Origin: Pseudobowmanella sp964228145
GTDB lineage: Bacteria; Pseudomonadota; Gammaproteobacteria; Enterobacterales; Alteromonadaceae
Direction: 5' to 3'
DNA: 64,000 nucleotides
Assembly (NCBI GenBank): GCA_964228145.1
Contig: CAXQZJ010000131.1
Span: 3,421 to 67,420, forward strand
Shown piece by piece: positions 9,293-19,600 of this stretch. A program made the position numbers and the translations under genes. Positions within the stretch are counted from its first letter, which is position 1, and every line of letters begins with the position of its first letter. The notes below the pieces were generated by a model. The model made no database searches. It saw only the letters and a list, made by a program, of their open reading frames with translations, and was not told where the DNA came from.

Positions 9293-10990
9293 TTACTCAT
9301 CTTGCATTAACCAGCCTTTGACCACCTGAGCGGACAGTTCTGGTTCATTGGCTACCAGCGCTCTGACCGCCTTCAATACGTCTTCATCTTTGTGTAAATC
9401 AGGCATCATCAATGATCCATCAGGGGAGAAGCCGACAGATGACTCATCGAAGTCCTGAGTCAGCATACTCAATGTCTCGTCGCCCAGATCCAGTCCCACA
9501 TCGGCATCGTTCTCATCGGTATCTGACGTATCTTCCGGGAAGATCAGCTTACGCAACATTGGCCGGACTACAAAGATAATTAAAACAATGATGATAAGTC
9601 CACTCACCACCAGTTTAACAATCTGCAAGAACCATGGCTGTTCCCACATTGGCGGCTCTTCAATAACGCCTTCATCAATACGATTAAATGGAATACTCAC
9701 CACTTCCAGCGAATCACCGCGACTGACATCGAACCCCAGCCCGCCTTGCAACAACCGTCGAATATTTGCCAGTTCTTCTGCGGAGCGTGCTGTTTGTATG
9801 CTGTTGCCTTCAGCGTCGGTGGTTTGCTGAAAATCGACCGCAACAGACACCGTCAGACGACGCATGACACCGGTTTGCTGCTTGATATGACTAATAGTAG
9901 TATCCAGCTCAAAATTTCGCGTCGCTTCTTTCATACTGCGACCCGGTACTGCACTGGCACTATTAGACTCGCCGGTGGCCTGTTCGGGGATATCCGAATT
10001 GGCAGGCGGTTGGTTGGTCAACGCACCGGGAATACCTCCAACCCCACCTCCAACAGAATTTTCTTCTACCGTCATTTCACTGCGTACGGCTGGCAAATCC
10101 GGATTGTAGCGTTTTTCAGTTTGCTCTTTGGCGGTAAAATCCAGAGTGACATCCGCTTGCGCGGTGTAGTTACCTAAGCCAACGATAGGAATAAGAATAG
10201 AATCGATTTTTGCCAGCAGTTCGTCTTCCCGCTGTTTCTCTAACTCATATTCTTTTCGAGACCGTGCTGAGAGGGAATCTTGAGAACCGGAGTTCAGTAA
10301 GCGACCTGCGTTATCTGTTACCGTCACCCGCGACGGCTGCATACCCTGAACCGCTGATGCAACAATGTCGACCACGGCATCTACTTCTTCAGATGACAAG
10401 ACCGAACCGCGTCTTAGCGTCAGGACAACTGTCGCACTGGCTAATTTTTCTCGCCTTGCGAACACATTTTCTTTGGGCATAGCCAATAACACTTTAGCCC
10501 TGGCAACCGAGCCTAGTTCTTCTATAGTGCGGGCAATTTGCTGCTCTCGGGCGTGTTTTAGCCGTTCAGCTTCGACCCGTTGACTTACACCAAAGCCCAT
10601 GTCCTGCATGATAATGTCTGTACCGGCTTCCGCTTCACCACTGCTGATCCCCTGACGACTCAGACCCAGTTTGATATTGTCGTACTCGTTCTCCCGGACA
10701 TAGACCGTATTACCTTTGAGTTGATATTCGATTTGATTGGCATCCATATAGTCCAGGGTTTCAATCAACTCATCCGTGTTTAATTTAGCAAGTGGTCTAA
10801 ACTCGGGCTGCATCGCCCAAAACGCCACCATCACAGCAATCGCGATACTGATGATAACCACGATCGCCAATGCAATCTGGCGTAATACATCACCACTGGT
10901 TAAGGCATCGGTGAACGATGTTTTAGCCGGCGTATCGTTAATTGTATTATCGTCAGCCAGTGCTAACTCTGTACCTGTTGCTTCAGCCAC
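9293..10990 (-). CDS. fliF: FliF, flagellar MS-ring protein
   Basis: FliF builds the MS ring in the inner membrane. The 565-residue protein has two membrane helices, at about residues 36-58 and 451-474. They flank a large periplasmic part with the ring-building motifs typical of the YscJ/FliF family, such as YVRENEYDNIKLGLSRQG. The cytoplasmic C-terminal end, which binds FliG, is acidic. It is the second gene of the fliE operon. Confidence 0.98.
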   Translation of the reverse strand: MAEATGTELALADDNTINDTPAKTSFTDALTSGDVLRQIALAIVVIISIAIAVMVAFWAMQPEFRPLAKLNTDELIETLDYMDANQIEYQLKGNTVYVRENEYDNIKLGLSRQGISSGEAEAGTDIIMQDMGFGVSQRVEAERLKHAREQQIARTIEELGSVARAKVLLAMPKENVFARREKLASATVVLTLRRGSVLSSEEVDAVVDIVASAVQGMQPSRVTVTDNAGRLLNSGSQDSLSARSRKEYELEKQREDELLAKIDSILIPIVGLGNYTAQADVTLDFTAKEQTEKRYNPDLPAVRSEMTVEENSVGGGVGGIPGALTNQPPANSDIPEQATGESNSASAVPGRSMKEATRNFELDTTISHIKQQTGVMRRLTVSVAVDFQQTTDAEGNSIQTARSAEELANIRRLLQGGLGFDVSRGDSLEVVSIPFNRIDEGVIEEPPMWEQPWFLQIVKLVVSGLIIIVLIIFVVRPMLRKLIFPEDTSDTDENDADVGLDLGDETLSMLTQDFDESSVGFSPDGSLMMPDLHKDEDVLKAVRALVANEPELSAQVVKGWLMQDE

Positions 10991-11006
10991 CTGTACTACC
11001 TCTCAC

Positions 11007-11333
11007 CTAGACTGGCATATTCATAATTTGCTTGTACGCTTCGAGGACTTTATTGCGCACCTGCACAGTAGCCTCAAATGCAATACCGGACTTTTCTTTG
11101 GTAATCATCACATCTGCCAGACTCAGATTGGGATCCCCTGCTTCGAAACGTTGCTGCAGGTCTTTTGACTCAAGTTGCATACCATTGACGGTATCAAGCG
11201 CACCTTTGAGCATGTCGGCAAAGTTTTGCGATGATGGGTTAGTTTGCATGGTTGGTGCTGCGCTAACGTCGCCACTAACCTGACGTGCCATTGCCTGCAT
11301 TTCAGAGAATAAACTTTGAGCCTTAATATCCAT
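11007..11333 (-). CDS. fliE: FliE, flagellar basal-body rod adaptor
   Basis: FliE joins the MS ring to the proximal rod. The 108-residue length is typical and the C-terminal end VQVRNKVLEAYKQIMNMPV is strongly characteristic of the family. The conserved SLADVMITKEKSGIAFEA segment is also present. It begins the fliEFGHIJ operon behind a sigma54-type site at 11371-11385. Confidence 0.96.
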   Translation of the reverse strand: MDIKAQSLFSEMQAMARQVSGDVSAAPTMQTNPSSQNFADMLKGALDTVNGMQLESKDLQQRFEAGDPNLSLADVMITKEKSGIAFEATVQVRNKVLEAYKQIMNMPV

Positions 11334-11370
11334 GACGATTCTGCCAAAAAAACATAACTATCCTCATACA

Positions 11371-11385
11371 GCAAAAAGTAAGCCA
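11371..11385 (-). promoter_or_regulatory. Sigma54-type promoter of fliE operon
   Basis: On the minus strand this reads TGGCTTACTTTTTGC, with the GG and GC pair spaced by ten bases. The -12 GC lies about 38 bases upstream of the fliE ATG, an ordinary distance. The match to TGGCAC is weaker in the last bases, but placement ahead of a known sigma54-dependent operon supports it. Confidence 0.65.
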
Positions 11386-11456
11386 TAATGAATAATTATA
11401 TATTTATCAACAACTTAAATAAAGCAACTCGGTTCTTAGACGAGTTTTTGACGGCC

Positions 11457-11487
11457 AAAAAAAAAGAAAGCCGGAGCTTTCTTTTTT
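11457..11487 (-). terminator. Rho-independent terminator after flrC
   Basis: An inverted repeat GAAAGC-CGGA-GCTTTC is flanked by A and T runs. On the minus strand the hairpin is followed by a run of nine T residues, the form of a rho-independent terminator. It lies 17 bases after the flrC stop. It would separate the flrBC transcript from the fliE operon. The flanking runs make it potentially active in both directions. Confidence 0.85.
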
Positions 11488-11503
11488 GACCCGAATTGGG
11501 GAT

Positions 11504-12826
11504 TTAGGCGGGAACTTCTATACCGTCCTCTCGCATTCGCGCTAGCTTATAGCGCAAGGTACGCGGGCTGATTCCTAACTTTTCCGCTACCACTTTGCGT
11601 TTTCCGTTGTTTGCTTCCAATGCATCAAGAATGATCTGATGCTCTTGCTGGCGTAACTCAGCACCTAACACCGGCTCTTTATCTGCTTCGGCCTGGGGTT
11701 CAACATAGCTATTGGCCATATTCTCCAGCATCAGATCCTGACTGTCGATACTGTCAGCATTGGCTAAGATGAGCGCTCTTTGCACCACATTTTCCAGCTC
11801 CCGTACGTTACCTGGCCACGGGTATTGCTGCAACTTAGTGCGTGCCGACGCGGTTAACTGTTTTGCTTTACCACCATGGCGCTCAATCAAGTGTTGTGCC
11901 AATGGCACGATGTCACCGGGCCGCTGGCTCAGGGGTTTCCAGTTCAGTGGAAAAACATTTAATCGGTAGTATAAATCTTCACGAAAAACGCCTTCTCGTA
12001 CTGCCAGTTTTAGATCCCGGTTACTGGTAGCTAACACTCTGACATCCAGTTTCAATGTCTTGCGACTGCCTAAGCGTTCTACTTCTTTTTCCTGAATAAC
12101 CCGCAAAATTTTGGCCTGCAGAGCCAGGTCCATTTCGGTTATTTCATCCAGTAAAATAGTGCCGCCCTGGGCTTGTTCGAATTTACCCGGTGAAGCTTGT
12201 AAAGCACCGGTAAACGCGCCTTTTTCATAACCAAACAATGTCGCTTCAAGCATGTTTTCAGGAATTGCAGCACAGTTTATTGCCACGAAAGGCTTGTCCT
12301 GGCGTGCAGACTTGTCATGAATGTAGCGTGCCAGTACTTCTTTTCCAGAGCCACTGGGTCCAAGCACCATCACGGTCGCTTCAGAACGTGCCACCCGGGT
12401 TGCCAACTGCAACAATTCAATACTGCTGGGGTCCCCTACCACAGGTTGACGGGACTCAACGGTTGGCGCCGGAGCATATTTATCCACCAGATTTAACAAA
12501 ACCTGAGGCGCAAATGGTTTCGCCAGATAGTCTGACGCACCGTCTTGCATCGCTCTGACTGCATCATCGATAGTAGCGTAAGCTGTCATCAACAAAACGG
12601 GTAAATCAGAATATTTTTGGCGGATACTGCGAAGTAAGTCCAGTCCTGTTAATTCACCCATTTGAATATCACTGACGACTAAATCAATCGATTGACGCGA
12701 CAACTGGACCATCGCAGCTTCAGCACTGTCCGCTTCGTAAGTCTGATACCCCCCCAGCATTAGGGTATCTACTAATGCCTCACGCAATCCCAAGTCATCT
12801 TCAACAATCAGTATTTTACGACTCAT
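11504..12826 (-). CDS. flrC: FlrC/FleR, sigma54 response regulator of flagellar genes
   Basis: This is an NtrC-type activator that is phosphorylated by FlrB and drives later flagellar operons with sigma54. Three parts are visible. The receiver has acidic D10/D11 and phospho-acceptor D53. The AAA+ domain has Walker A GPSGSGKEVLA and the sigma54-contacting GAFTGA loop. The C-terminal helix-turn-helix contains KRKVVAEKLGISPRTLRYK. The 440-residue length is normal. The start overlaps the flrB stop by 4 bases. Confidence 0.95.
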   Translation of the reverse strand: MSRKILIVEDDLGLREALVDTLMLGGYQTYEADSAEAAMVQLSRQSIDLVVSDIQMGELTGLDLLRSIRQKYSDLPVLLMTAYATIDDAVRAMQDGASDYLAKPFAPQVLLNLVDKYAPAPTVESRQPVVGDPSSIELLQLATRVARSEATVMVLGPSGSGKEVLARYIHDKSARQDKPFVAINCAAIPENMLEATLFGYEKGAFTGALQASPGKFEQAQGGTILLDEITEMDLALQAKILRVIQEKEVERLGSRKTLKLDVRVLATSNRDLKLAVREGVFREDLYYRLNVFPLNWKPLSQRPGDIVPLAQHLIERHGGKAKQLTASARTKLQQYPWPGNVRELENVVQRALILANADSIDSQDLMLENMANSYVEPQAEADKEPVLGAELRQQEHQIILDALEANNGKRKVVAEKLGISPRTLRYKLARMREDGIEVPA

Positions 12827-13914
12827 GCGCTTTGCTCCACTAACGTTTGTTGTTGATCTTGTGCTAACCGCTCAATAGGTAAGTGCAGGCAGAAACGCGC
12901 ACCGCCTTCGGGTCGGTTATGGGCCGATACCTCACCTTTATGAGATTGGGCTACCGCTTTGACCACTGCTAGCCCCAACCCTGTGCCTTGTGACCGAGTG
13001 GTGAAAAAGGGTTCAAACAGCCTTGCGGTATCTTCGCTTTCAAACCCTTTACCATTATCCAACACTTCGATGCTGACAGTTTGCGAACCTACATCATAGC
13101 CGGCAAGGACCTCGATATGTGCTTCGTCATTGCAGTGTTGTAGGGCATTTTGAATCAGATTCTGTAACGCGCCACTTAAGGCTGTTTTATTGCCTAATAC
13201 AAAAATATCAGGCTCCGGCAAGGTAACGGTAAGTTGTGCCCCAGCTTGGGTTAATGCCGCCTCGCTGCCCTGGCGCACCTCAAATAATAGCGATTGCAAT
13301 GACAACTCCGTCACCACTTGATCGGTACCGCTTTTAGCAAACAACAGCATGTCATTGACTTGTTGTTCTAAGTCTTTCAGCCGGGATTGCAATTTATCAG
13401 CAAAGCGTTTTCGCGTGGCGTCACTGCCAAGCCCGCTGCCGATGTTGGCTGCATATAAAATAGCTGCAGATAAGGGTGTTCGGATTTGATGTGCCAATGA
13501 GGCTACCATCCGGCCCAGAGAAGAAAGTCGCTGCATATGACTGACTCTGGCTTGCAGTTGTCGGGTTTCGGTCAAATCTGTTAACACGATGAGTTGCCCT
13601 GGCTCTGTTTGCAATGGGCATATTTGTAGTTTGACTTTGCGTCCGTCACGCAGGGAAATCTCGTGACCATCGTCCGCTTGGGGACGAAATGAGCGGTTTA
13701 TGATGACGCGCCAGCTTTGACCTTCTAATGGTTCACCTAATAATTCGGTAGCCACTCGGTTAGCCTGTTTCACAATGCCTTCGCCATCAACAACGACAAC
13801 ACCTGCCGGCATCACTTCCAGCAAATGGGTTAAACGCTCACTTTCCTGGCGTAGTTGTTGAATCTCTGCTGCATCACACTCGATGCGCGCAGCAGGCTGG
13901 GTCTTTACTGTCAT
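12823..13914 (-). CDS. flrB: FlrB/FleS, flagellar sensor kinase
   Basis: FlrB is a cytosolic histidine kinase that phosphorylates FlrC. The 363-residue protein has no membrane helix. It has a PAS-like sensor at about residues 25-115, a HisKA domain with the phospho-accepting H142 in SLAHQIRTPLS, and an ATPase domain with the N box NLIQNALQH and the G box GTGLGLAVV. It is translated just before flrC and starts behind a strong sigma54 site at 13952-13967. Confidence 0.94.
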   Translation of the reverse strand: MTVKTQPAARIECDAAEIQQLRQESERLTHLLEVMPAGVVVVDGEGIVKQANRVATELLGEPLEGQSWRVIINRSFRPQADDGHEISLRDGRKVKLQICPLQTEPGQLIVLTDLTETRQLQARVSHMQRLSSLGRMVASLAHQIRTPLSAAILYAANIGSGLGSDATRKRFADKLQSRLKDLEQQVNDMLLFAKSGTDQVVTELSLQSLLFEVRQGSEAALTQAGAQLTVTLPEPDIFVLGNKTALSGALQNLIQNALQHCNDEAHIEVLAGYDVGSQTVSIEVLDNGKGFESEDTARLFEPFFTTRSQGTGLGLAVVKAVAQSHKGEVSAHNRPEGGARFCLHLPIERLAQDQQQTLVEQSA

Positions 13915-13951
13915 AGCTACCTCACGTCAAAAACCAGACAGTGAACAGCTT

Positions 13952-13967
13952 TGCAGTAAATGTGCCA
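13952..13967 (-). promoter_or_regulatory. Sigma54-type promoter of flrBC
   Basis: On the minus strand the site reads TGGCACATTTACTGCA. It has a full TGGCAC -24 element and a TGC -12 element with the invariant GG-N10-GC. It ends 38 bases before the flrB ATG. FlrA, encoded just upstream, is the expected activator by analogy with Vibrio. Confidence 0.88.
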
Positions 13968-14004
13968 AAAATTACTTATTTTAAAACAATAAGTTACGCC
14001 TAGA

Positions 14005-15450
14005 TTAGACGTCAGTATCCCGACTCAAGTTATATTTGCGCATCTTCTCAACTAAGGTGGTCCGACGCATGCCGAGTAATTCGGCACTGCGCGCAACGAC
14101 CCAATCCTGTTGTTCTAATGCCTGCTTAATCAGGTTTACTTCCAAGTCTGAAATATACTCTTTGAGATTGACTCCTTCCTCTGGAAGTTGGTCAAGCTGG
14201 GAGGTAGTTTGCGGTTGGTTATACGCATCAATCTCTGCGTCATCCATGCCCTCACCACTAAATAACTCATTGATCGCCTCGCGCTCCATTAATTCCTCTG
14301 GGTACTCGGGCTGATAACCGTCGCCATCGATGTACTGGTACTTGACCGGCAGATCCGCAACGTCAATGACCTGGTTAGGAAACAAAATCCCTAACCGCTC
14401 GACAAGATTGGATAATTCACGCACGTTTCCCGGCCAATCATGGGCCATCAGTGACTGCATAGCTTGATCAGTCAATTTCATTGACTGACAGGCAGCGGAA
14501 CTCATTCGAGAAATAAGTTCTTGTAACAAAAGGGGAATATCTTCAGCACGTTGTTTTAATGAAGGTGTTTCAATAGGAAAAACATTGAGGCGATAAAAAA
14601 GGTCCTCGCGGAATTTCTCTGCCGCAACCATGTCTTCCAAATTGCGATGGGTGGCAGCCACGATTCGGACATTACAGCGCACTGTTTTACTACTACCCAC
14701 CCGCTCAAAACTGCGTTCCTGAAGGACCCGCAACAACTTCACTTGCATTTGCAGCGGCATATCGCCAATTTCGTCAAGGAATAACGTGCCCCCTTCAGCA
14801 AGCTCAAAACGTCCTTTGCGACTGCTCACCGCGCCGGTAAAGGCGCCTTTTTCATGACCAAATAGTTCTGACTCAAGCAAGTCTCCGGGAATCGCACCGC
14901 AATTCACCGGCACAAAGGGACCATTTTTCCGTTCAGATAAAAAATGCAGATTACGCGCTACCACCTCTTTACCGGTACCAGATTCCCCCATCACCAATAC
15001 GTTGGCATCCGTCGGGGCAACTTTCTCTATCATGGTTCTAACTGCCTGCATCGCGGCACTTTTACCGACTAAAGAGCGGAACAGCTTGGTTTTTCCGCTG
15101 GGCGCCTTACCCGGAGCGAGACGCGCGTATTGTTCACAGCGATGCAACATATTGGTCAGCGCGGGATAGGTTATTTGAGACGGTATAGCCCCTACTAAAT
15201 TACCCGGAGCCTGTTCATTTACCTCCGCTCCTATCATCACAAACGGGACAGCAGGGAACTGTTTCACCAACGCCATTACAGCTTCGTTATCAGAAGCGTC
15301 AATAAACACCGCTTTGAAGGTATACCGGGGGAGTATGCCAGGTGCATCATTAACGCCACTACTCAGGCAGTTTTCACCTAAAAAGGAAAGTATGGTTTGC
15401 AAGCTGGTGATTTGCTCTGCCTGCTGGCTTATTACAAGAACGTCGCTCAT
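14005..15450 (-). CDS. flrA: FlrA/FleQ, master sigma54 activator of flagellar genes
   Basis: FlrA sits at the top of the polar-flagellar hierarchy. The 481-residue protein has an N-terminal FleQ-type domain (about residues 1-110), a AAA+ domain with Walker A GESGTGKEVVA and the GAFTGA loop, and a C-terminal Fis-type helix-turn-helix with ARSAELLGMRRTTLVEKM. FleQ homologues bind cyclic di-GMP, so it may respond to it; two PilZ-domain genes elsewhere in the window fit such a link. A likely sigma70 promoter precedes it. Confidence 0.95.
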   Translation of the reverse strand: MSDVLVISQQAEQITSLQTILSFLGENCLSSGVNDAPGILPRYTFKAVFIDASDNEAVMALVKQFPAVPFVMIGAEVNEQAPGNLVGAIPSQITYPALTNMLHRCEQYARLAPGKAPSGKTKLFRSLVGKSAAMQAVRTMIEKVAPTDANVLVMGESGTGKEVVARNLHFLSERKNGPFVPVNCGAIPGDLLESELFGHEKGAFTGAVSSRKGRFELAEGGTLFLDEIGDMPLQMQVKLLRVLQERSFERVGSSKTVRCNVRIVAATHRNLEDMVAAEKFREDLFYRLNVFPIETPSLKQRAEDIPLLLQELISRMSSAACQSMKLTDQAMQSLMAHDWPGNVRELSNLVERLGILFPNQVIDVADLPVKYQYIDGDGYQPEYPEELMEREAINELFSGEGMDDAEIDAYNQPQTTSQLDQLPEEGVNLKEYISDLEVNLIKQALEQQDWVVARSAELLGMRRTTLVEKMRKYNLSRDTDV

Positions 15451-15491
15451 TAACTACCTGAACCAGTAAAGGATTTTATTATTATCAATTG

Positions 15492-15519
15492 ATTGTAACC
15501 CGTCATGCTATTGACGCAA
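15492..15519 (-). promoter_or_regulatory. Probable sigma70 promoter of flrA
   Basis: On the minus strand a -35-like TTGCGT and a -10-like TACAAT are separated by 16 bases, ending about 42 bases before the flrA ATG. Housekeeping-sigma control of the master regulator is the expected arrangement. The call rests on sequence match only. Confidence 0.45.
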
Positions 15520-15591
15520 CTGACTGACAGCGTCAAATTTTCCAACTGCTACTTTTATAATCAATTTTTACCCAAAAGTCAGATTACAGAC

Positions 15592-15618
15592 AGAAAAAAA
15601 GCGCCGTTTGGCGCTTTT
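15592..15618 (-). terminator. Rho-independent terminator after flagellin-like gene
   Basis: An inverted repeat GCGCC-GTTTG-GCGC is flanked by TTTT and a run of A. On the minus strand it reads AAAAGCGCC-AAAC-GGCGC followed by seven T residues. The 5' side of the hairpin touches the stop codon of the flagellin-like gene at 15617-15619, so the gene appears to be its own transcription unit, separated from flrA. Confidence 0.85.
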
Positions 15619-16420
15619 AGCTTAGTAATGCCAGGACCTGGCCTTGTTGCTGATTAGCCTGCGCCTGCACACTCAATGATGACTGAGATAACACATCCGC
15701 GGCTGCTTGCTCTGACGCGGCCTGGGCGTAATCTGTGTCTTGCAAGCGACTGCGAGCGGCGGCGGCATTGACTTCCTGATTAGACAAATTACGCGCAGCT
15801 GATTCGAATTGGTTTTGGGTTGCACCGAACTCGGCCCGCGCTGCACCGACAAACTCAACAGCAGCATCGGCGGCCTGTAACGCCTCTTCTACGCTGCCGG
15901 GTTGAGTGATATCAATATTCAAAATATCATCCAACTGACCCGCCACATCCTGAGTGTTGACACCGATAGTTTGCCCTGCTGATGCCCCCACCTGGAAGTT
16001 AAGTGAGCCGCTGTCACTTAGCAACGACTTGCCGTTGAACGAGGTTTGCTCGATGGTTTGACCGATATTGTCCTGCAGTTGACTGATCTCTTTCTGGATG
16101 GATTGCTTGTCTGCATCTGTGAGCAATCCATTACCGGCCTGAACGGTCAACTCGCGAATCCGATTAACATCGTCGCTGATACCACTCAAGCCACCTTCGG
16201 CAACCTGCGCCAAAGAAATTCCGTCATAGGCATTATTTACTGACTGTCGGTAGCCAGAAACTTCAGAGGTAAGACGGTCGATAATCTGCTGCGCCGCAGC
16301 ACCGTCGGCCGCACTGTTAATCCGCTTACCCGACGCCAATTGTTCAAGCAGGCTTTCTTGCTTTTGTTGCACTTGAGACAACAATGAACCTGCGCCCTGC
16401 TGGGGATTAAAATCAATCAT
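15617..16420 (-). CDS. Divergent flagellin-like protein
   Basis: The 267-residue protein has the N- and C-terminal flagellin domains that form the filament core, and only a short middle. Recognisable family segments include LASGKRINSAADGAA and NAYDGISLAQVAEGG near the start, and RSRLQDTDYAQAASEQA near the end. It differs from the canonical flagellin at 51548-52372. It starts MIDFNPQQGAGSL rather than the usual SLFVNTNVSALN, and it ends LALLS. No sigma28 site was found before it; a sigma70-like extended -10 site is present. It lies between flrA and the glycan island. It may be a minor or specialised filament subunit; that role is inferred. Confidence 0.85.
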   Translation of the reverse strand: MIDFNPQQGAGSLLSQVQQKQESLLEQLASGKRINSAADGAAAQQIIDRLTSEVSGYRQSVNNAYDGISLAQVAEGGLSGISDDVNRIRELTVQAGNGLLTDADKQSIQKEISQLQDNIGQTIEQTSFNGKSLLSDSGSLNFQVGASAGQTIGVNTQDVAGQLDDILNIDITQPGSVEEALQAADAAVEFVGAARAEFGATQNQFESAARNLSNQEVNAAAARSRLQDTDYAQAASEQAAADVLSQSSLSVQAQANQQQGQVLALLS

Positions 16421-16463
16421 GCCTTTCTCCTCACCTATTTTTCGGGTGAAACTTCTCTATGTA

Positions 16464-16493
16464 AGTATAGCATGAAGGGCGGACATGATTAAA
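16464..16493 (-). promoter_or_regulatory. Possible sigma70 promoter of flagellin-like gene
   Basis: On the minus strand the extended -10 motif TGCTATACT is preceded, at 18 bases, by a weak -35 TTTAAT. The -10 lies 44 bases before the ATG at 16420. No TAAA-N15-GCCGATAA or GG-N10-GC match was found in the 235-base gap before the gene. Confidence 0.4.
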
Positions 16494-16655
16494 TTCTAAG
16501 CACTCTACGCGCTGTATTACAGCCTATAACGAGGTATCAAATGAAATAACCAAACCAAATCAGCGATTGCGCCTTCTCTTCGCATAAAAACCTTTATGTT
16601 GCGCTTTCAACCACTTACCATCTAAGCTGCCTTAAAAGACACGCCCACAATTACT

Positions 16656-19600
16656 ATGCTAAAAGATATACGCCTGCACCTCGATCCGGATGAAGTCACC
16701 CAGCAAGCTTTGGAAGCTGACCATGCATCCAGTATCCAACAGCGCTATGAGACAAACCTAAAGGCCTTTAGCGCCAACATCCCGAATCTGGCAGTGCAAC
16801 TTAATCAACTGAGCGCGCAAAATATCTCGGTATTTTGTAATCGTGACGGCGCAGCTAACCTGGTCGATTTCGGTACAGGACGTACCTTATACGGACTGCA
16901 CCCTTTTGATGAAGTCCAACAACATGTGCGCAATTGGATCGCCCACCCGTTATATATTGATCTAACGAGTGCCAGTGGCGAAGTCGATGATGGATTGAAT
17001 TTGCAAGCCAGTCTCGACGCTATCTCAACCCGACCAGCGCTTGCTCAAAACGCCGGCACTTTGGTTGTACTTGGGTTGGGCGCCGGCTATCAGCTCACGC
17101 CTTTGTTAAAGCAGGCTCAGTGGCGACACATTATAATTTACGAACCAGAGTTACAGTATTTCAAAGGATCAGCATTGATGGCTGATTGGGGTGAAATTTT
17201 TGCGCTGGCACAACAGTCGCAAACCACACTATTTTTGCTTACCGGTCAGGACGGGCGTGACTTGGTCGCCAATATTGCAGAATTACAACAACATGATACC
17301 TGCAGCGGTTTTTATCTTTATAAGCACTACAACCACCCCGTGTTTGATGCATTGGAGCTCGATTTACGCCAACGCAGTTGGCAGCAAATCACGGAGACTG
17401 GATTACGCCTGAATATGGCCTTATCCGGCAGAGACTACAAACCCTATTGGACCATGTCGGTGGAACCTCACAACATGCCAGTGGTGAAAACAGATCAGCA
17501 TCCACTGTTGGTAAAAAATCTTGCTGCGTTCCAACGTTATTTCCCAACCATCTACCAACAGTTTTGTGCGTATTCACCCAGTTATTGGCACCCGGTAAAT
17601 CAACAAAATTCCATTAACCTGCTAGACCCAACCGATGGTGCGCTGCTTTATCAACAGCCAAAAAATGATGGCTTACTCAACAAGCAAAATTTTGTTTCCC
17701 ACCCGAATAAAGATGGGTTGGTGTTGGGTTACACAGGCACTAAATTAAAAGACTATTTGCATTATCGCTATGTCGCTAAAACAGAGCAGATGCTGGACAA
17801 CCTGCATGAAGCTCAGGGAAAGCTCCCGGAAAATATTAAATCTCTGATCATGTTCGGATTAGGCTGTGGTTATCAACTAGAGGCGTTACTGCAAGATCAC
17901 CAGATTGACAAGCTATTCGTTTGCGAACCCAATCGAGACTTCTTTTATGCGTCGCTATTCGCCATTGATTGGGCCGCGATCATTGAGGATGTCGATAAAC
18001 AGGACAAAAGGTTGTACATCAACGTCGGTGATGACGGTCAAAATTTGTTCCGAGACTTACTCCAGCAATTTTACGCCATCGGACCTTACAACCTCGCCAA
18101 TACCTATTTTTACCAGAGTTACCATAATCCGCAACTCGAGCACGCCGTCGCAAATTTACGTGAGCAATTACAGGTAGTGATCAGTATGGGCGAGTATTTT
18201 GATCACGCCCGCTATGGCATTGCACATACCCGTGAGATGCTCAACCGCGGTACTCATTGTCTGGTCAGCCGCAAGCTACGTCCGATCCCCTACGATACCG
18301 CCGAAGTGCCTGTTTTTGTGGTTGGCAACGGGCCCTCGCTGGATGCCAGCATAGAGATGCTGAAAGAGTGGCGGCAACAGATTATTGTTATCTCCTGCGG
18401 TACCGCGTTAATGCCACTGTACAAAGCAGGAATCACGCCGGATTTTCATGCAGAAATAGAACAAAACCGTTCGACTTTTGACTGGTGTTCACGGGTCGGA
18501 GACTTTGACTTTCTAAAACAGATTACCCTTATTTCTTGCAATGGCATTCACCCTGATACCTGCGAACTGTTCAAAGATACGTTGATTGCATTTAAAGAGG
18601 GAGAGTCATCCACTGCATCTGCCACAGAGGTTCTGGGTAAAGGCAACTTTACTGAGCTTCAGTTCGCCTTCCCAACCGTTTCCAACCTTGTTATCAACCT
18701 TGCATGTGAAGTGGGTTTTACGCAGCTGTATTTGGTCGGGGTTGATTTGGGTTTTGTCGACGTTAAACATCACCATAGCAAACAGTCGGGTTACTACAAT
18801 GATGATGGCGAAGAGTTGTATGACTATCAGGAAAAAAACAATACGGCGATTCGCACACCCGGTAATTTCCGTCCTTTTGTTAACACAAAGCATGAATTTA
18901 AAGTATCAAAAACCATTATTGAACAGGCGTTAGCCAAGCACCCCTCGGTAGAGTGTTTTAATACCAGTGATGGTGCCAAAGTCGCAGGCAGTACCCCCTT
19001 AAACAGTGACTTCGTGTTAATCACCTCATCACCAGAGCAACAAAATGCGGCACTACACTTTATTCGCCATAAAGCGTTCCAAGCCGTTGATAACTTCCAA
19101 AAATTTAAACAACGCTTTGACCAACGCTTTGTACCCGACGTCCTTGATCAGGAGTTTACCGACCTTCAGAATCTGGTACGCAACACAAAACCAAATGTTC
19201 AAGACATAGAAGCGTTGATCGAGTCACAAAAAACCATGCTGTTTGATTCATACCAAACCGGGCGTTCTTTATTGTTTTATCTGTTTTACGGCAGTATGAA
19301 TTACACCAATGCGTTTTTATCTAAAGTCATTGCTTGTTCTGATAGCGAAACTGAACTGCAAACCGCTTTGGATATTTGGCTAGAGGCTTTAGACACAATT
19401 TCGTCGGATTATCAGCACAATCCTTGGGGGCTGGACCTTGCCTCGTCATTTGCCCATTTACGTAAGGGCAAGTTTCTCCATTCACAGCCCAACACGCACC
19501 ATGTAGAGGTTATCCCTCATGCACTGTCAGGCACTGTGTTAGATAAAATGCTTCAACACACCAAACAAACAGCGCCGATAACGTCAAAGCGGGAGCGTGT

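Noticed and set aside
16421..16655. Sigma54 or sigma28 promoter for the flagellin-like or the Maf-like gene
   Set aside because: Both strands were scanned for GG-N10-GC and GCCGATAA-type sites with none acceptable.
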